Positions 24,464 to 34,134 of a stretch of DNA of 64,000 nt are shown one piece after another. This DNA is from Thermosporothrix hazakensis. GTDB taxonomy: Bacteria > Chloroflexota > Ktedonobacteria > Ktedonobacterales > Ktedonobacteraceae. The notes below the pieces were generated by a model that saw nothing but the letters and a program-made list of their open reading frames with translations, did no database searches and was not told the origin of the DNA. How positions within the stretch are numbered: the first letter of the stretch is position 1; each line of letters starts with the position of its first letter. The stretch spans positions 1 through 64,000 of the forward strand of contig NZ_QKUF01000021.1 of the NCBI RefSeq assembly GCF_003253565.1. Reading direction: 5' to 3'. The position numbers were made by a program, and so were the translations under genes.

Positions 24464-25741
24464 TCACGCCGCCGCTTCTACAGAACGATCCATTGCACGC
24501 AATTTCGGATTCACCAGCAGCGAAAGCGTCACCAACATGTAGATGCTCCCGGTAATGATCAGGCTGTTTTGAATCCCCACGCCATTCACCAGATAACCAC
24601 TCAAAAGCTCTCCGACAGGAATGCCAATACTCGACCCGGCAGCCAGGACACCGAAGACGCGTGCCCGCATGTTTTCCGGGACCCGCTCATAGAGAATCGT
24701 GCTCAGCAGCGGATTGAGCGGACCGAGCGCCAGCCCCATAAACGCGTGGGCGATGGTCAAAAACCACATGTTCGGGACAAAGGCCATTGCCAGAAAACGC
24801 AGACCACCGCCAATACAGAAGCAGAGTCCAAAGGTCAGGCGGCGCGGCAATCTATGCCCGATCGCGCCAAAGATGATGGTCCCCACGAAGGCCGCGCCTC
24901 CCATGACACCGAAAATGGTACCCAGTGGTACCGGGCTGTGAAAGTAGTACTTCGTATATGCCGGAGCAATGACGGTCGAGAGGCCTCCATCCAGCAAGTT
25001 GGTAATCAGCACCGTCGCCAGCGTCGTGAGAATGACCGGCTCATATTTAAGAAAGGCAATCCCGCTCCCCAGATCAGCGAAATAGCCCTTTATACCCCGC
25101 TTTTCGCTGCTCTCACGACGCGCCAGAGCAACCGAGGGTACACAGGCCCCGATCAAGAGCGCCGAGAGCAGAAAAGAAACGGCATCAATCCAGAGCAGGT
25201 TACTTGCCCCTATCAATGCAACCAATGCGGCAGCCAGTGGCAATGCCAGGAAACTTGACAGGCGGCTCACTCCATCGGCAGCAGCCGTCGCACGCTCCAT
25301 TCGAATTCCGGCCTGCTTGACCAGAGTTGGCAGGAGCATTTCGCGTCCGGTTTCGCCCGGTGCTTTCAACAATCCGCTGATAAAGACCAGCGCCAGGAGC
25401 TGCCAGAATGCCAGTATACCGAAAAGATGAAGCAATGGAATACACATGACGGTGAGCGCGCTGAGGAGATCAGAGAGAATGCTTGTGCGCTTGGAACCGA
25501 CTCGATCAACAAAGACACTTCCGAAAAAGGCTGACAGCACCATCGGAAGCGTTGTGAAAAAGGCCGTTATTGCGGTTTGTGTTACGCTCCCGGTTGTCTC
25601 CAGCACAAACCAGGGAATCGCTACAAAGGTACATCTATTCCCTACATAGGAGATCGTGTTCGCAACATAGTAGGCATACAACGGTAAACGCCGTACCGAG
25701 GATGTTTCCTGCCCTTCTTGCACATGCTCTGAAACCTGCAT
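24464..25741 (-). CDS. Major facilitator superfamily transporter
   Basis: 425 residues from the ATG at 25741, which has AAAGGG 9 bases upstream (an in-frame TTG at 25765 is possible). About 12 membrane segments in two halves. The loop FVDRVGSKRTSILSD between helices 2 and 3 is the MFS motif-A position. The overall pattern (a VIAPAYTKYYF segment, then LPRRLTFGLCF) resembles the enterobactin-exporter-like MFS_3 group of drug and siderophore exporters. The substrate is unknown. The roughly 100 bases upstream are very AT-rich. Confidence 0.9.
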   Translation of the reverse strand: MQVSEHVQEGQETSSVRRLPLYAYYVANTISYVGNRCTFVAIPWFVLETTGSVTQTAITAFFTTLPMVLSAFFGSVFVDRVGSKRTSILSDLLSALTVMCIPLLHLFGILAFWQLLALVFISGLLKAPGETGREMLLPTLVKQAGIRMERATAAADGVSRLSSFLALPLAAALVALIGASNLLWIDAVSFLLSALLIGACVPSVALARRESSEKRGIKGYFADLGSGIAFLKYEPVILTTLATVLITNLLDGGLSTVIAPAYTKYYFHSPVPLGTIFGVMGGAAFVGTIIFGAIGHRLPRRLTFGLCFCIGGGLRFLAMAFVPNMWFLTIAHAFMGLALGPLNPLLSTILYERVPENMRARVFGVLAAGSSIGIPVGELLSGYLVNGVGIQNSLIITGSIYMLVTLSLLVNPKLRAMDRSVEAAA

Positions 25742-25896
25742 CCAGAAATTCCCTTTCACTTGCAATTTTTCGTTAGTATACTACATATATTTATCAATAT
25801 CAAGCATAATTTTACAGATATCTGCAAATTACGACATAATTACAAGCATTTTTCATCAAATCAGTGAAAGAAAATGCTGGATTTCATGAAAAAATC

Positions 25897-27468
25897 TTAG
25901 TTATGGGGATGATCTGCCTTTTGTTGCAAGGACTGCCACTCGTGAGCCGCTCGTGTTACTTCCTCTTCAGATGGCTCCGAAACCCCATAACGAGCCCGGT
26001 TGTAGAGCGTTGTAAGTACATGAAGTTCGGTTGTAGATGTATGAAGATGCCGCTTCAGCCGGACCTCAAATTCGCTGGCCGTTTCGGCATGGCGTCGGGG
26101 AAAACCCCGCAGCCTTGCCCAGTGGAGGAATGCGCGATAGATACGACGCATACGCCACGCGGGCGTCTCCGCCTGCACCTCTTCATATGCAGCCTCTGGG
26201 CGTGCTTTGGGCGGAAAGAAACGCTGCCAGAGCGCCAGCAGGAGTGTGATGCACTGCTGTTTGAAGAGTTGCCAGGACCAGATACTTTCACGGGTTTCAT
26301 AGGGATGCGGTTTGCTCATCCGGCGATAGCGCCGGAGCTGTTGACGCAAGACCAGGAGCAGGATCAGCACAACGGCCAGAGGTACGAGATACCGAAGCGC
26401 CTCAAATAGTACCCGCGAAATCACAAACACAACCTCAGATGGTGTTTGCGCCCGACCTCCCGTCGCTGTATGCTTGCCGACATCCAGGAAATCCAGAAAA
26501 CGCTGAAAAGCCAAATAGAGCGCATACAGGAGATCTGTGAAGAAGGGCCAGAAGATCTCAACTAGCCAGAAGAGAGGAGTCAGCAGGACCATTACCAGAT
26601 AGACCAGGAGCTCGATCACAAAGGTATAGCCTGAACTCAGCACGTTGACCGTCTTCTGTGCCAGTTCAGGGGTCGCCAGCATCCAGACCACATACGTCAA
26701 CACCGCGAAGAGGATGACAACGACGATCACCACGATCAGTTGATTGCGCTCAAACCCGACCGCTTCGGCCTTGCGTATTCCCTGGGTCATGCGTAAGAAG
26801 GCGGCGTTCGCAAGCATATGTGCAACCACGGCACAACCAAGAAACAGCGGGATCAGCACAAAAAGCGCAGGCTCATCACCCACGGTTTGCGTCACGATCC
26901 GGACCAAAAACGCCCCGATAATTACCACCAGTCCCAGACGCAATGTGCGAAAGACCTGCTCAGGATGGACGGTCTGCCGGGCAACAACCGCACAACGCAC
27001 TTCCAGCCCGATCGCGAGCAGGAGAAGTGCCACAATACGGACAAACGCAGGCGAGAGGCTCAGCATATCGCTTCCTAGATGTGAGAGCCAGCGAAGGTCA
27101 TAGAGCGCAAAAGCTGAGGCATAGAGGCTTCCCCAGAGGATCGGTACCAGCAGAGCCAGCACCCAGAGCGTCAGCCACAGGGTGTCCAGCGTCGCGCCGC
27201 GTGTACCCTGCGTCTCATCACGCAAGGCGGCTCCTCGTTCCAGCAAACGCGCCAGCCAACCGGTTCCCTCCATCAGCAACAACAGTCCCCAGAACGGCAA
27301 GAGGGCCGTGACCATGCCTCCCAGACGAAAGCTGGTCAGCCCCACAAGCAACGCATAGATCCAGCATGCTTCCATGCCGAGAAAAAGAAAGGGTAGGAGA
27401 CGCGCTCCCACCCCCAGATCTATTTCTTGCGTGATTGGATGCCTCTGTTCAGGAGTCCGCGACTCCAT
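25897..27468 (-). CDS. DUF4129-type multi-pass membrane protein (third of tandem triplet)
   Basis: 523 residues from ATG 27468, which overlaps the end of the upstream gene by 20 bases, with AGAGGA just before it. The N-terminal half holds several membrane segments and starts with LLPFLFLGMEACWIYALL. After a last group of helices near residues 335-380 comes a basic cytoplasmic part ending in the DUF4129 domain: MRRIYRAFLHWARLRGFPRRHAETASEFEVRL. In other bacteria DUF4129 domains accompany transglutaminase-like, MoxR and DUF58 proteins, but no transglutaminase is adjacent here. Function unknown. Confidence 0.82.
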   Translation of the reverse strand: MESRTPEQRHPITQEIDLGVGARLLPFLFLGMEACWIYALLVGLTSFRLGGMVTALLPFWGLLLLMEGTGWLARLLERGAALRDETQGTRGATLDTLWLTLWVLALLVPILWGSLYASAFALYDLRWLSHLGSDMLSLSPAFVRIVALLLLAIGLEVRCAVVARQTVHPEQVFRTLRLGLVVIIGAFLVRIVTQTVGDEPALFVLIPLFLGCAVVAHMLANAAFLRMTQGIRKAEAVGFERNQLIVVIVVVILFAVLTYVVWMLATPELAQKTVNVLSSGYTFVIELLVYLVMVLLTPLFWLVEIFWPFFTDLLYALYLAFQRFLDFLDVGKHTATGGRAQTPSEVVFVISRVLFEALRYLVPLAVVLILLLVLRQQLRRYRRMSKPHPYETRESIWSWQLFKQQCITLLLALWQRFFPPKARPEAAYEEVQAETPAWRMRRIYRAFLHWARLRGFPRRHAETASEFEVRLKRHLHTSTTELHVLTTLYNRARYGVSEPSEEEVTRAAHEWQSLQQKADHPHN

Positions 27469-29050
27469 AGTTCTGCTTCCTCTCCGGGCCAGGCCCAAAT
27501 CTTGCCTGTTGCTGGAACGCCTGCCATTGTTGTTGTGTCTGCACCACCACATCCTGTGACGGCTCAGAGCCACTGTAGCGCGTCTGTGTATATGTCTCCG
27601 TCAGTCCCTTTAGCTCGGGCTCCCCCTGACTGATATAAGCCCGCAAACGCCGCTCAAACTCGTAGGGGGTCTCACCCTGCTTGCGGGTCACGCCACGGAG
27701 CGCCGCCCACTGCAAGAGCGCTCGATAAATCTCACGAACTGTACGCGCCATTGGAGAGCCCGCAATCACCGCAGCGGGCACCTGCTCTTTCTCGTCTTGC
27801 TTCTGCGGGAAGAAACGCAGCCAGAACGACCGTAAAAATGCCCTTAACTGGGTGGTAAAGAGCTCCCAGGACCAGATACTCTCACGCTGCTCGCCCGGGC
27901 GTTGACGCACCCGGCTCCGGCGTTTGCGCAACATACGCGCGATCCCATAAGCAAGCGCCAGCAAAACAATTATCGGCAACGCATAGCGCACGATCTCTCC
28001 AATCGCAAGCGTGGTCGGGTCCGCATCCTTCGTCGGCTGAAAGATCCCCACAGGTGGTTTATACCTCTTCTGTTCGGGCATATCAGCCAGGTCGGCCCCA
28101 AAGAGATGAGCAGCCAGCCAGCTCAATAGTGGAGAGAGAACATAGTAAAACGGGGTCACAATCCAACCCACCACGGTCGCAATCACCATCACCACCGCGT
28201 TATATGCAGGAGCAACCGCGCTCACTATCTGACCGAGCAGTTCGGGAGAGATCAGCAGCCAGGCCAGAAGCGCGACCACAGCAAAAACGGCACAGATAGC
28301 CAGAACGACCGAGAGAATATTGCGCTCCTGCCCCTCAACACTGCCAAAAAGGCCCTGGGCATGGGTCTCACGTATGAAGGACGCATTTGCCAATGCATGC
28401 GCAATAACAGTACAGCAGATAAAGAGCAGCACCACCAGAAACAGTGCTGGATCATTGCCCATGTCCTGTCCCATTGCGCGCAGGATACCCGCCACGGCCA
28501 GCACGCCTATTCCTATGCGGAAGGTCAGGAAGACCCGTCCGGGTTCAAGCGTTTGCCGTGCCAGGGTTACCGCCCTCCAGCCAAAGTAGATAGAGAGCAT
28601 TAGAATCAAGCAGATGCGGTAAAACGCGGGAGAAGCGGTCAGGAAATCATGAGCCAGAGCGCCGAACCAACGCGCATCCCAGACAGCAAAAGAACCGGCG
28701 TACAGGCCTCCCCAGAGAACCGGTATCTCTAAGATAATCATCAGCCCAAAAAGCCAGATAGCATCGGCAGCCACGCTCGGCGGTTCCTTGCCTGCTTCCA
28801 TCATCTTTGCAGCGCGCTTTTCAAGCAGGATAGACAACCACATTGCCCCACCAGCCAGCAATAACATTCCCCAGAACGGCATCACAGGATCATGCAGACC
28901 CAGAACATGGACACTGGAGAAGCCAACAAAAAGCGCGTAAATACAGCATATTTCCATCACCGTAAAGACCAGAGGTAAAAGCTGAGCTCCTGTACTCAGG
29001 GGCTCTCCGGTCTCCTGCGTGACTTCCTGTGTGGCGGACGGTGTTTTCAT
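27449..29050 (-). CDS. DUF4129-type multi-pass membrane protein (second of tandem triplet)
   Basis: 533 residues with the same plan as its neighbours. It opens with LLPLVFTVMEICCIYALF, has about ten membrane segments, and ends with VREIYRALLQWAALRGVTRKQGETPYEFERRL, the clearest DUF4129 match of the three. The linker before it (ESIWSWELFTTQLRAF) is also conserved in the paralogues. The gap to the first gene of the triplet is about 100 bases, and its end overlaps the third gene, so the genes form an operon. Confidence 0.85.
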   Translation of the reverse strand: MKTPSATQEVTQETGEPLSTGAQLLPLVFTVMEICCIYALFVGFSSVHVLGLHDPVMPFWGMLLLAGGAMWLSILLEKRAAKMMEAGKEPPSVAADAIWLFGLMIILEIPVLWGGLYAGSFAVWDARWFGALAHDFLTASPAFYRICLILMLSIYFGWRAVTLARQTLEPGRVFLTFRIGIGVLAVAGILRAMGQDMGNDPALFLVVLLFICCTVIAHALANASFIRETHAQGLFGSVEGQERNILSVVLAICAVFAVVALLAWLLISPELLGQIVSAVAPAYNAVVMVIATVVGWIVTPFYYVLSPLLSWLAAHLFGADLADMPEQKRYKPPVGIFQPTKDADPTTLAIGEIVRYALPIIVLLALAYGIARMLRKRRSRVRQRPGEQRESIWSWELFTTQLRAFLRSFWLRFFPQKQDEKEQVPAAVIAGSPMARTVREIYRALLQWAALRGVTRKQGETPYEFERRLRAYISQGEPELKGLTETYTQTRYSGSEPSQDVVVQTQQQWQAFQQQARFGPGPERKQNYGVADS

Positions 29051-29152
29051 GGTTCGCTTCTAACTCTTTTCCTTTTACGCTTCTCAACCTTGCTTCTCAA
29101 AACATGTATGCATACTATACGCTGTCATGTCAACCTTGCTCACATGCCGGAA

Positions 29153-30577
29153 CTACTGCCCTTTTCGCTTCCCCTGTTGGAGAAGCAGACACGCCTCACG
29201 AACCCGCAGGATCTCCTCAGCCTGAAACGTTCTCCCACCATAGCGAGCAGCAATATAGGCCAGCGTCACCTGATGCAATTCCGGTCCTCTGACCGCCAAT
29301 TGATCCAGCAAGCGACGCTCAAACTCGCTCGGGGTTTCATCCAGCCTGCGCTTGATCCCATTCCGTTCGGCCCACGCCAGCAACGCCCGATAGAGCTCAC
29401 GTATAGAGCGAATCGTTGGCTCATGTTCCAGCTCCATCGGGTATCGTTCTTGCTCGGCCTCAGCGACAGCACGAGTCTTTTTGCGGAGCAGGGCCCTGAA
29501 AAGGCTCCGTAACTGCTCAAAGAACAAGTGCCAGGACCAGATACTCTCATGCAGCTCACTCGTCACTTTGCGCTTGCGCAACGCCAGCAGAAAGCGAATC
29601 AGGAGGAGTGCAACAATCAGCGCTGTTACCGCAACCAGGATAGCGAAAAAGAGAGAGGAGTTTGCAGGAGATGCAGATTGATGATCCAGTGTCCTGAACT
29701 GCTTTATCGGTGGTTCATGCTTTTGACCGGACTTATACTCCGGGAGCACCAGCGACAGCAGCCACACCAGCGGATAGAATACCAGCGCAAATACATAAAT
29801 AGCGCCCTGATAAAGCCACACCAGCGGCCTCTGGAGCACAGTCAGCAAGTTCGGCTGAATAATTGAGACAATAAGGATGGCAAGGACGACCAGAAACAAA
29901 CAGAACAAACTAACCATGCTCAACAGCGTCAGATCCTGCCGTGCGACATCACCGAACATCGACTTCTGGTAACTAAGCCGCAGAAAAGCGACTCTGGAAA
30001 AAGACTGCGCAAATAACGAACTGGCAATAAATACCACAATTGTCAGGAACAGAGGGGAAAGGAATGCAGCTTTCTGCGTGGCAGCAATCACACCAAGCGC
30101 ACCTAGCAGCCAGAGGATGCCGCGCCGAAATTTTTCCGTTATATCACCCGGCTCCAATGAGCCCCGGGCAAGAGAGCGCCCATGCCAGAGTATCGCCAGA
30201 CAAACCACAAAAATAAGAACCAGATGCGCGATCAGCAACGTCGTATCCCCGGCGCCTGCCCATACGGTCGCTATGATCGTCCAGGAGAGCCCAGGCGTCA
30301 CAAGTGCAGCACCAACGCTATACAACCCCAGAGAAGGCAGCAATCCCCGGCGTTTCTCAAGCAGAGAGACAGGGCCGGCACAGAGAAACCCCATGAGCAC
30401 AAGAGGCCAGGTAGACTGAAGCGGTTCAAAAAGCGGCGCACTAAAAAGAGCGTTCGCCGCAAGCAGTAAGGCATAGATCCAGCATGCTTCCATCACGATG
30501 AGCATGAGAGGAAGAAACGCTTCACCGATACTGAAACGCGGCGTTGCTCTTTCAGATGTTCTGTTTGTTCCTTTCAT
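29153..30577 (-). CDS. DUF4129-type multi-pass membrane protein (first of tandem triplet)
   Basis: 474 residues, the shortest of the three paralogues. It opens with FLPLMLIVMEACWIYALL, which matches the other two, carries several membrane segments, and ends with IRELYRALLAWAERNGIKRRLDETPSEFERRL. The shared ESIWSWHLFFEQL segment precedes the end domain. It is the first gene of the operon by position; GAGGGAGAG lies about 12 bases before the ATG. The three proteins may form one membrane complex or be redundant copies. Confidence 0.84.
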   Translation of the reverse strand: MKGTNRTSERATPRFSIGEAFLPLMLIVMEACWIYALLLAANALFSAPLFEPLQSTWPLVLMGFLCAGPVSLLEKRRGLLPSLGLYSVGAALVTPGLSWTIIATVWAGAGDTTLLIAHLVLIFVVCLAILWHGRSLARGSLEPGDITEKFRRGILWLLGALGVIAATQKAAFLSPLFLTIVVFIASSLFAQSFSRVAFLRLSYQKSMFGDVARQDLTLLSMVSLFCLFLVVLAILIVSIIQPNLLTVLQRPLVWLYQGAIYVFALVFYPLVWLLSLVLPEYKSGQKHEPPIKQFRTLDHQSASPANSSLFFAILVAVTALIVALLLIRFLLALRKRKVTSELHESIWSWHLFFEQLRSLFRALLRKKTRAVAEAEQERYPMELEHEPTIRSIRELYRALLAWAERNGIKRRLDETPSEFERRLLDQLAVRGPELHQVTLAYIAARYGGRTFQAEEILRVREACLLLQQGKRKGQ

Positions 30578-30880
30578 GATTCAATATCTCTCCCTCTACA
30601 TTCAGGATATACGTCAGGAAACCAGAAGCAATCACCATAAAGACAAACCCAATACAGTCACTCCCTTTAAATACATCTATATAAAGCAGAATTTTGTCGA
30701 GGGGAGAAAATATAAATAGCTCATATTCACAAACTTATACAGACACATATCTCACAAAGCAGAACTCTCTCTCGGGCCGCTATCCTCTCCCGGACAGCAT
30801 TTCTCACCAAATGCTGGAGGGAAAGTATAAGCCAAAAGCATAAAAAAGTATGTCAGACAGCGTGAAAGGAGCAACCTGAA
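30578..30880. other. Intergenic region between divergent operons
   Basis: About 300 bases between the DUF4129 operon and the ABC importer operon. It must hold both promoters. The only clear structure is the inverted repeat listed at 30795-30816. Confidence 0.4.
30795..30816. promoter_or_regulatory. Inverted repeat upstream of the ABC importer
   Basis: CAGCATTT (30795-30802) and AAATGCTG (30809-30816) form a perfect 8-bp inverted repeat with a 6-base spacer, 65 bases before the solute-binding protein start. This geometry suits a dimeric repressor; it has no T-run to make it a terminator. Confidence 0.45.
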
Positions 30881-32221
30881 ATGGATACCGAACAACGTCA
30901 GTTCCTGGATGATATTCTTTCTGGCATGCGTTCAGGGCGCATCACACGCCGCACCTTTCTGGAAAGAGCCACCCTGCTCGGTCTGACCAGCACAAGCGCA
31001 CTTTCTCTCCTGGAAGCCTGTGGCGGAAGCGCCAGCGGTGCAAATACGCTGGTCTGGCAGAGTGAAAACGACACATCAAACACCTACGGAAAACTAACCG
31101 AGGCCTTCAATACCACTGTCGGCAAGAAAAATAATATTGCTGTCGTCTGGCGGCAAGGGCCTAACAGCACAGATGATCTCTTGACCAGATACACCACAAC
31201 CCTGCGCGCCCGCGGCACCAGTATCGACATTCTCTCACTAGATGTGGTCTATCCGGCTCAGTTTGCCGCCAATGCCTGGATTCAGCCACTGGACAAATTC
31301 TGGACACCCGAAGAGCGCAAGAACTATCTGCAAAGCCCGCTCCAGGCCTGTACCTATCAGGGAAAGCTCTGGGCGGCCCCTTTCCGCACCGATATCGGGC
31401 TGCTCTATTACCGTTCTGACCTGCTCTCTCATCCACCCAAGACCTGGGAGGAACTGAGCAATGTCGCCAGGACCTTGCAGCCACAGACAAAATATGGCTT
31501 TGTCTGGCAGGGAGCACAATATGAAGGACTTGTCTGCAACTTTGCCGAGGTGCTCCATAGCTATGGCGGCGCAGTGCTCGATACCAAAGATCCCACCAAC
31601 ATCAAAGTGAACGATGCGCGTGGACGCGCGGCGCTCTCCACTATGGTGAACTGGGTCGGGACGATCTCGCCAGATGCCGTCATCACCTATCAGGAACAGC
31701 AATCGCTCGATGTCTTTAAAAGCGGTGATGCGCTCTTTATGCGCAACTGGCCCTTTGCCATTGCAATCAGCAATGATGCCAAACAGTCACGCATTCCCCG
31801 GCAATTTGAGATTGGAGCCCTGCCAGCAGGAGACAAAGAGGGAACAGGACATTCCACCATTGGCGGCTGGAATCTGGCCATTAACGCCTTTTTGCCTGAA
31901 GAGCGCGCCCGGGCCGCCTGGGAGTTTATCAAGTATATGTTAAGTCCGGAGGCCCAGAAGATCGCGGCGCTGGAAGCCACCTTCACCGTTACGCTTGCCA
32001 GTATCTACGGAGATGCAGATGTCCTGAAGCAACATCCAGAATTTGCCCGCTTTAAACCGATTCTGGAACAGTCTCAGCCGCGCCCAGTATCACCCAAATA
32101 CACGGCAGTCTCCAACGCGATTCAGAAGCATATCTTTCGGGCGCTCAAGCATCAGGTCACGCCGGTCGAAGCTCTGGCGAACCTTGAAACCGAGCTCAAC
32201 AATATCATCAATCCCAGATAA
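30881..32221 (+). CDS. ABC carbohydrate importer, solute-binding lipoprotein
   Basis: 446 residues of the family 1 extracellular solute-binding type. Residues 21-47 are a Tat-like lipoprotein signal: ITRRTFLERA, a hydrophobic stretch, then LLEACGG with lipid-attachment Cys47. The mature part contains VVWRQGPNS, TYQGKLWAAPFRTDIGLLYYRSDLL and GWNLAINAFLPEERARAAWEF, all typical of maltose/trehalose-type binding proteins. AAAGGAG precedes the start. Two permease genes follow, so the set is a sugar importer of the CUT1 group. The ligand cannot be read from the sequence. Confidence 0.94.
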   Translation: MDTEQRQFLDDILSGMRSGRITRRTFLERATLLGLTSTSALSLLEACGGSASGANTLVWQSENDTSNTYGKLTEAFNTTVGKKNNIAVVWRQGPNSTDDLLTRYTTTLRARGTSIDILSLDVVYPAQFAANAWIQPLDKFWTPEERKNYLQSPLQACTYQGKLWAAPFRTDIGLLYYRSDLLSHPPKTWEELSNVARTLQPQTKYGFVWQGAQYEGLVCNFAEVLHSYGGAVLDTKDPTNIKVNDARGRAALSTMVNWVGTISPDAVITYQEQQSLDVFKSGDALFMRNWPFAIAISNDAKQSRIPRQFEIGALPAGDKEGTGHSTIGGWNLAINAFLPEERARAAWEFIKYMLSPEAQKIAALEATFTVTLASIYGDADVLKQHPEFARFKPILEQSQPRPVSPKYTAVSNAIQKHIFRALKHQVTPVEALANLETELNNIINPR

Positions 32222-32288
32222 AACGCGGCATGAGAGGCTATTTCATGGTCGTGAAATACGAGCAGAGCGACAGTGAAGGGAGAACGGA

Positions 32289-33218
32289 ATGACAACATTT
32301 ACCGCGAGACCACCACAGGAGAAGAAGCTTTCTCTCTTTGATCGAATCCGCTTACAGGGGGGCTTTCTCCCCTATGCCCTGGTGCTACCAACCATCCTGT
32401 TAATCCTGATTATCGCCATCTATCCAATGCTTGACTCGATCCGTCTAAGCTTTCTGGATAACCCATTGCTGGAACACCCGGCGTTTATCTGGTTCCGGAA
32501 CTACACGGCCAGTCTGCGAGATGATGTGTTTCAGCAGGCATTCCTGACCACCATCATCTTTATGATCGGAAGCGTCACGCTTGAATCGATCATTGGTCTG
32601 GGAATCGCGCTGCTGATTAACAAAACTTTTCCCGGGCGCGGTCTGGTACGGGCGGCGATTCTGGTTCCCTGGGCCTTTCCAACCGTTGTCTCGGCGCAGA
32701 TGTGGCTCCTGATGTACAACGATCAGACGGGCATCATGACCTATATCCTGCGCTTTTTGCACCTGCTTGGCCCGAGCGACTCGCTGATCGGGAGCTACTG
32801 GGGCGTGATTGCCGCCTGCCTGATAACTGACGTCTGGAAGACCACGCCGTTTATGGCGCTCCTGCTGCTAGCAGGTTTGCAGGTTATTCCTGCCGAACTG
32901 TATGAGGCTGCCGATGTTGATGGCGCTTCACGCTGGCAACGCTTCTGGCGCATCACTCTGCCGATGCTCAAAGGGGCATTCTTGATCGCGCTCCTCTTCC
33001 GGGCTCTCGATGCCATTCGGGTGTTCGACATTTTCTATGTGTTCGGGCAACGTTCGGTTCCCTCCCTGGCAACCTTTGCCTCCCAAAAGCTGCTTTCGCC
33101 AATTGGTAGCGACTTCTCGCAAGGAGTTGCGGTCTCGGTCGTTATCTTTCTCCTGGGCGTCATTATCAGCCTGATCTTCCTGAGCTTTATGCGTGAGGGC
33201 ACGCGCCAGCAAAGATAA
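32289..33218 (+). CDS. ABC carbohydrate importer, MalF-type permease
   Basis: 309 residues with six predicted membrane segments. The cytoplasmic EAA loop YEAADVDGASRWQRFWRIT, where the ATPase docks, lies at about residues 200-218. The N-terminal segment before the first helix is short. It starts 67 bases after the binding-protein gene and is followed by the MalG-type permease after 19 bases. The two permeases should form a heterodimer. Confidence 0.95.
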   Translation: MTTFTARPPQEKKLSLFDRIRLQGGFLPYALVLPTILLILIIAIYPMLDSIRLSFLDNPLLEHPAFIWFRNYTASLRDDVFQQAFLTTIIFMIGSVTLESIIGLGIALLINKTFPGRGLVRAAILVPWAFPTVVSAQMWLLMYNDQTGIMTYILRFLHLLGPSDSLIGSYWGVIAACLITDVWKTTPFMALLLLAGLQVIPAELYEAADVDGASRWQRFWRITLPMLKGAFLIALLFRALDAIRVFDIFYVFGQRSVPSLATFASQKLLSPIGSDFSQGVAVSVVIFLLGVIISLIFLSFMREGTRQQR

Positions 33219-33237
33219 CACGAAAGGAGCCTGAACA

Positions 33238-34134
33238 ATGGCAGTCCAAAAACAGGTACTAATGCCAACTCATATGCATGTAGAAGAAACCACAAAAACA
33301 ACGAAAGAATGGAACTGGGGTGTTTTTGGCCGCTATCTGGCCGTCATCCTGATCGTCTTTGTGTCGTTGGCCCCACTCTATTGGACCTTTATGACCTCGG
33401 TGAAAGAGGGGCTGGAGCTCTCTGCCGCCCCACCGACGCTCTTTCCCCGAACCTTCAGCCTGGAAAACTATCAGCACGTTCTGACAACGCCGACATTCTT
33501 GCTGGCCCTGCGGAATAGCGCTATTGTGGCGGGAGCGACAACACTGCTCTCGCTCTTCTTTGGCATTTTCTGTTCCTACGCCATCGCACGCACAAACTTT
33601 ATCGGAAAACCGCTTGTACTCAGTTGTGTGCTCTCGGTCAATATGTTTCCGTTTATCGCGATGGTTGGCCCGCTCTATATTCTCTTTACCGGTCCATTCT
33701 ACGTCTACAATACCTACCTGGCGCTGATTATCCCGGATCTGGTGATTACCTTACCACTAACGATCTGGTTTCTGGCTTCGTTCTTCCGCGATCTTCCGGC
33801 AGATCTGGAAGAAGCAGCCCGAACCGATGGTGCATCACGGCTACAGGCGCTCTGGTATGTAGTTGTGCCCCTGACCGCGCCCGGTGTCTTTGCGGCAGCG
33901 ATCCTCTCATTTATCGCCGTCTGGAACGATTTCCTGTTCGGCCTGGTACTGACCGCCGACGAGCAGGCAAAGCCGGTGACCGTCGCGATTACGCAGTTCA
34001 GCAGCGAACATACCATCGCTTATGGTGAGCTTGCCGCCGCCGCGATCATCGTCACGTTACCGCTGGTCCTGCTTGTGCTCTTTTTACAACGCCGTATTGT
34101 CTCCGGGTTGACAGCCGGTGCCGTCAAGGGCTAG
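33238..34134 (+). CDS. ABC carbohydrate importer, MalG-type permease
   Basis: 298 residues, six membrane segments, with the EAA loop EEAARTDGASRLQALWYVV at about residues 197-215. GAAAGGAG lies upstream of the ATG. The operon ends here without an ATP-binding subunit, which is common for CUT1 importers that share a multitask ATPase (MsmK/UgpC type) encoded elsewhere. No sugar-degrading enzyme is adjacent that would identify the substrate. Confidence 0.95.
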   Translation: MAVQKQVLMPTHMHVEETTKTTKEWNWGVFGRYLAVILIVFVSLAPLYWTFMTSVKEGLELSAAPPTLFPRTFSLENYQHVLTTPTFLLALRNSAIVAGATTLLSLFFGIFCSYAIARTNFIGKPLVLSCVLSVNMFPFIAMVGPLYILFTGPFYVYNTYLALIIPDLVITLPLTIWFLASFFRDLPADLEEAARTDGASRLQALWYVVVPLTAPGVFAAAILSFIAVWNDFLFGLVLTADEQAKPVTVAITQFSSEHTIAYGELAAAAIIVTLPLVLLVLFLQRRIVSGLTAGAVKG

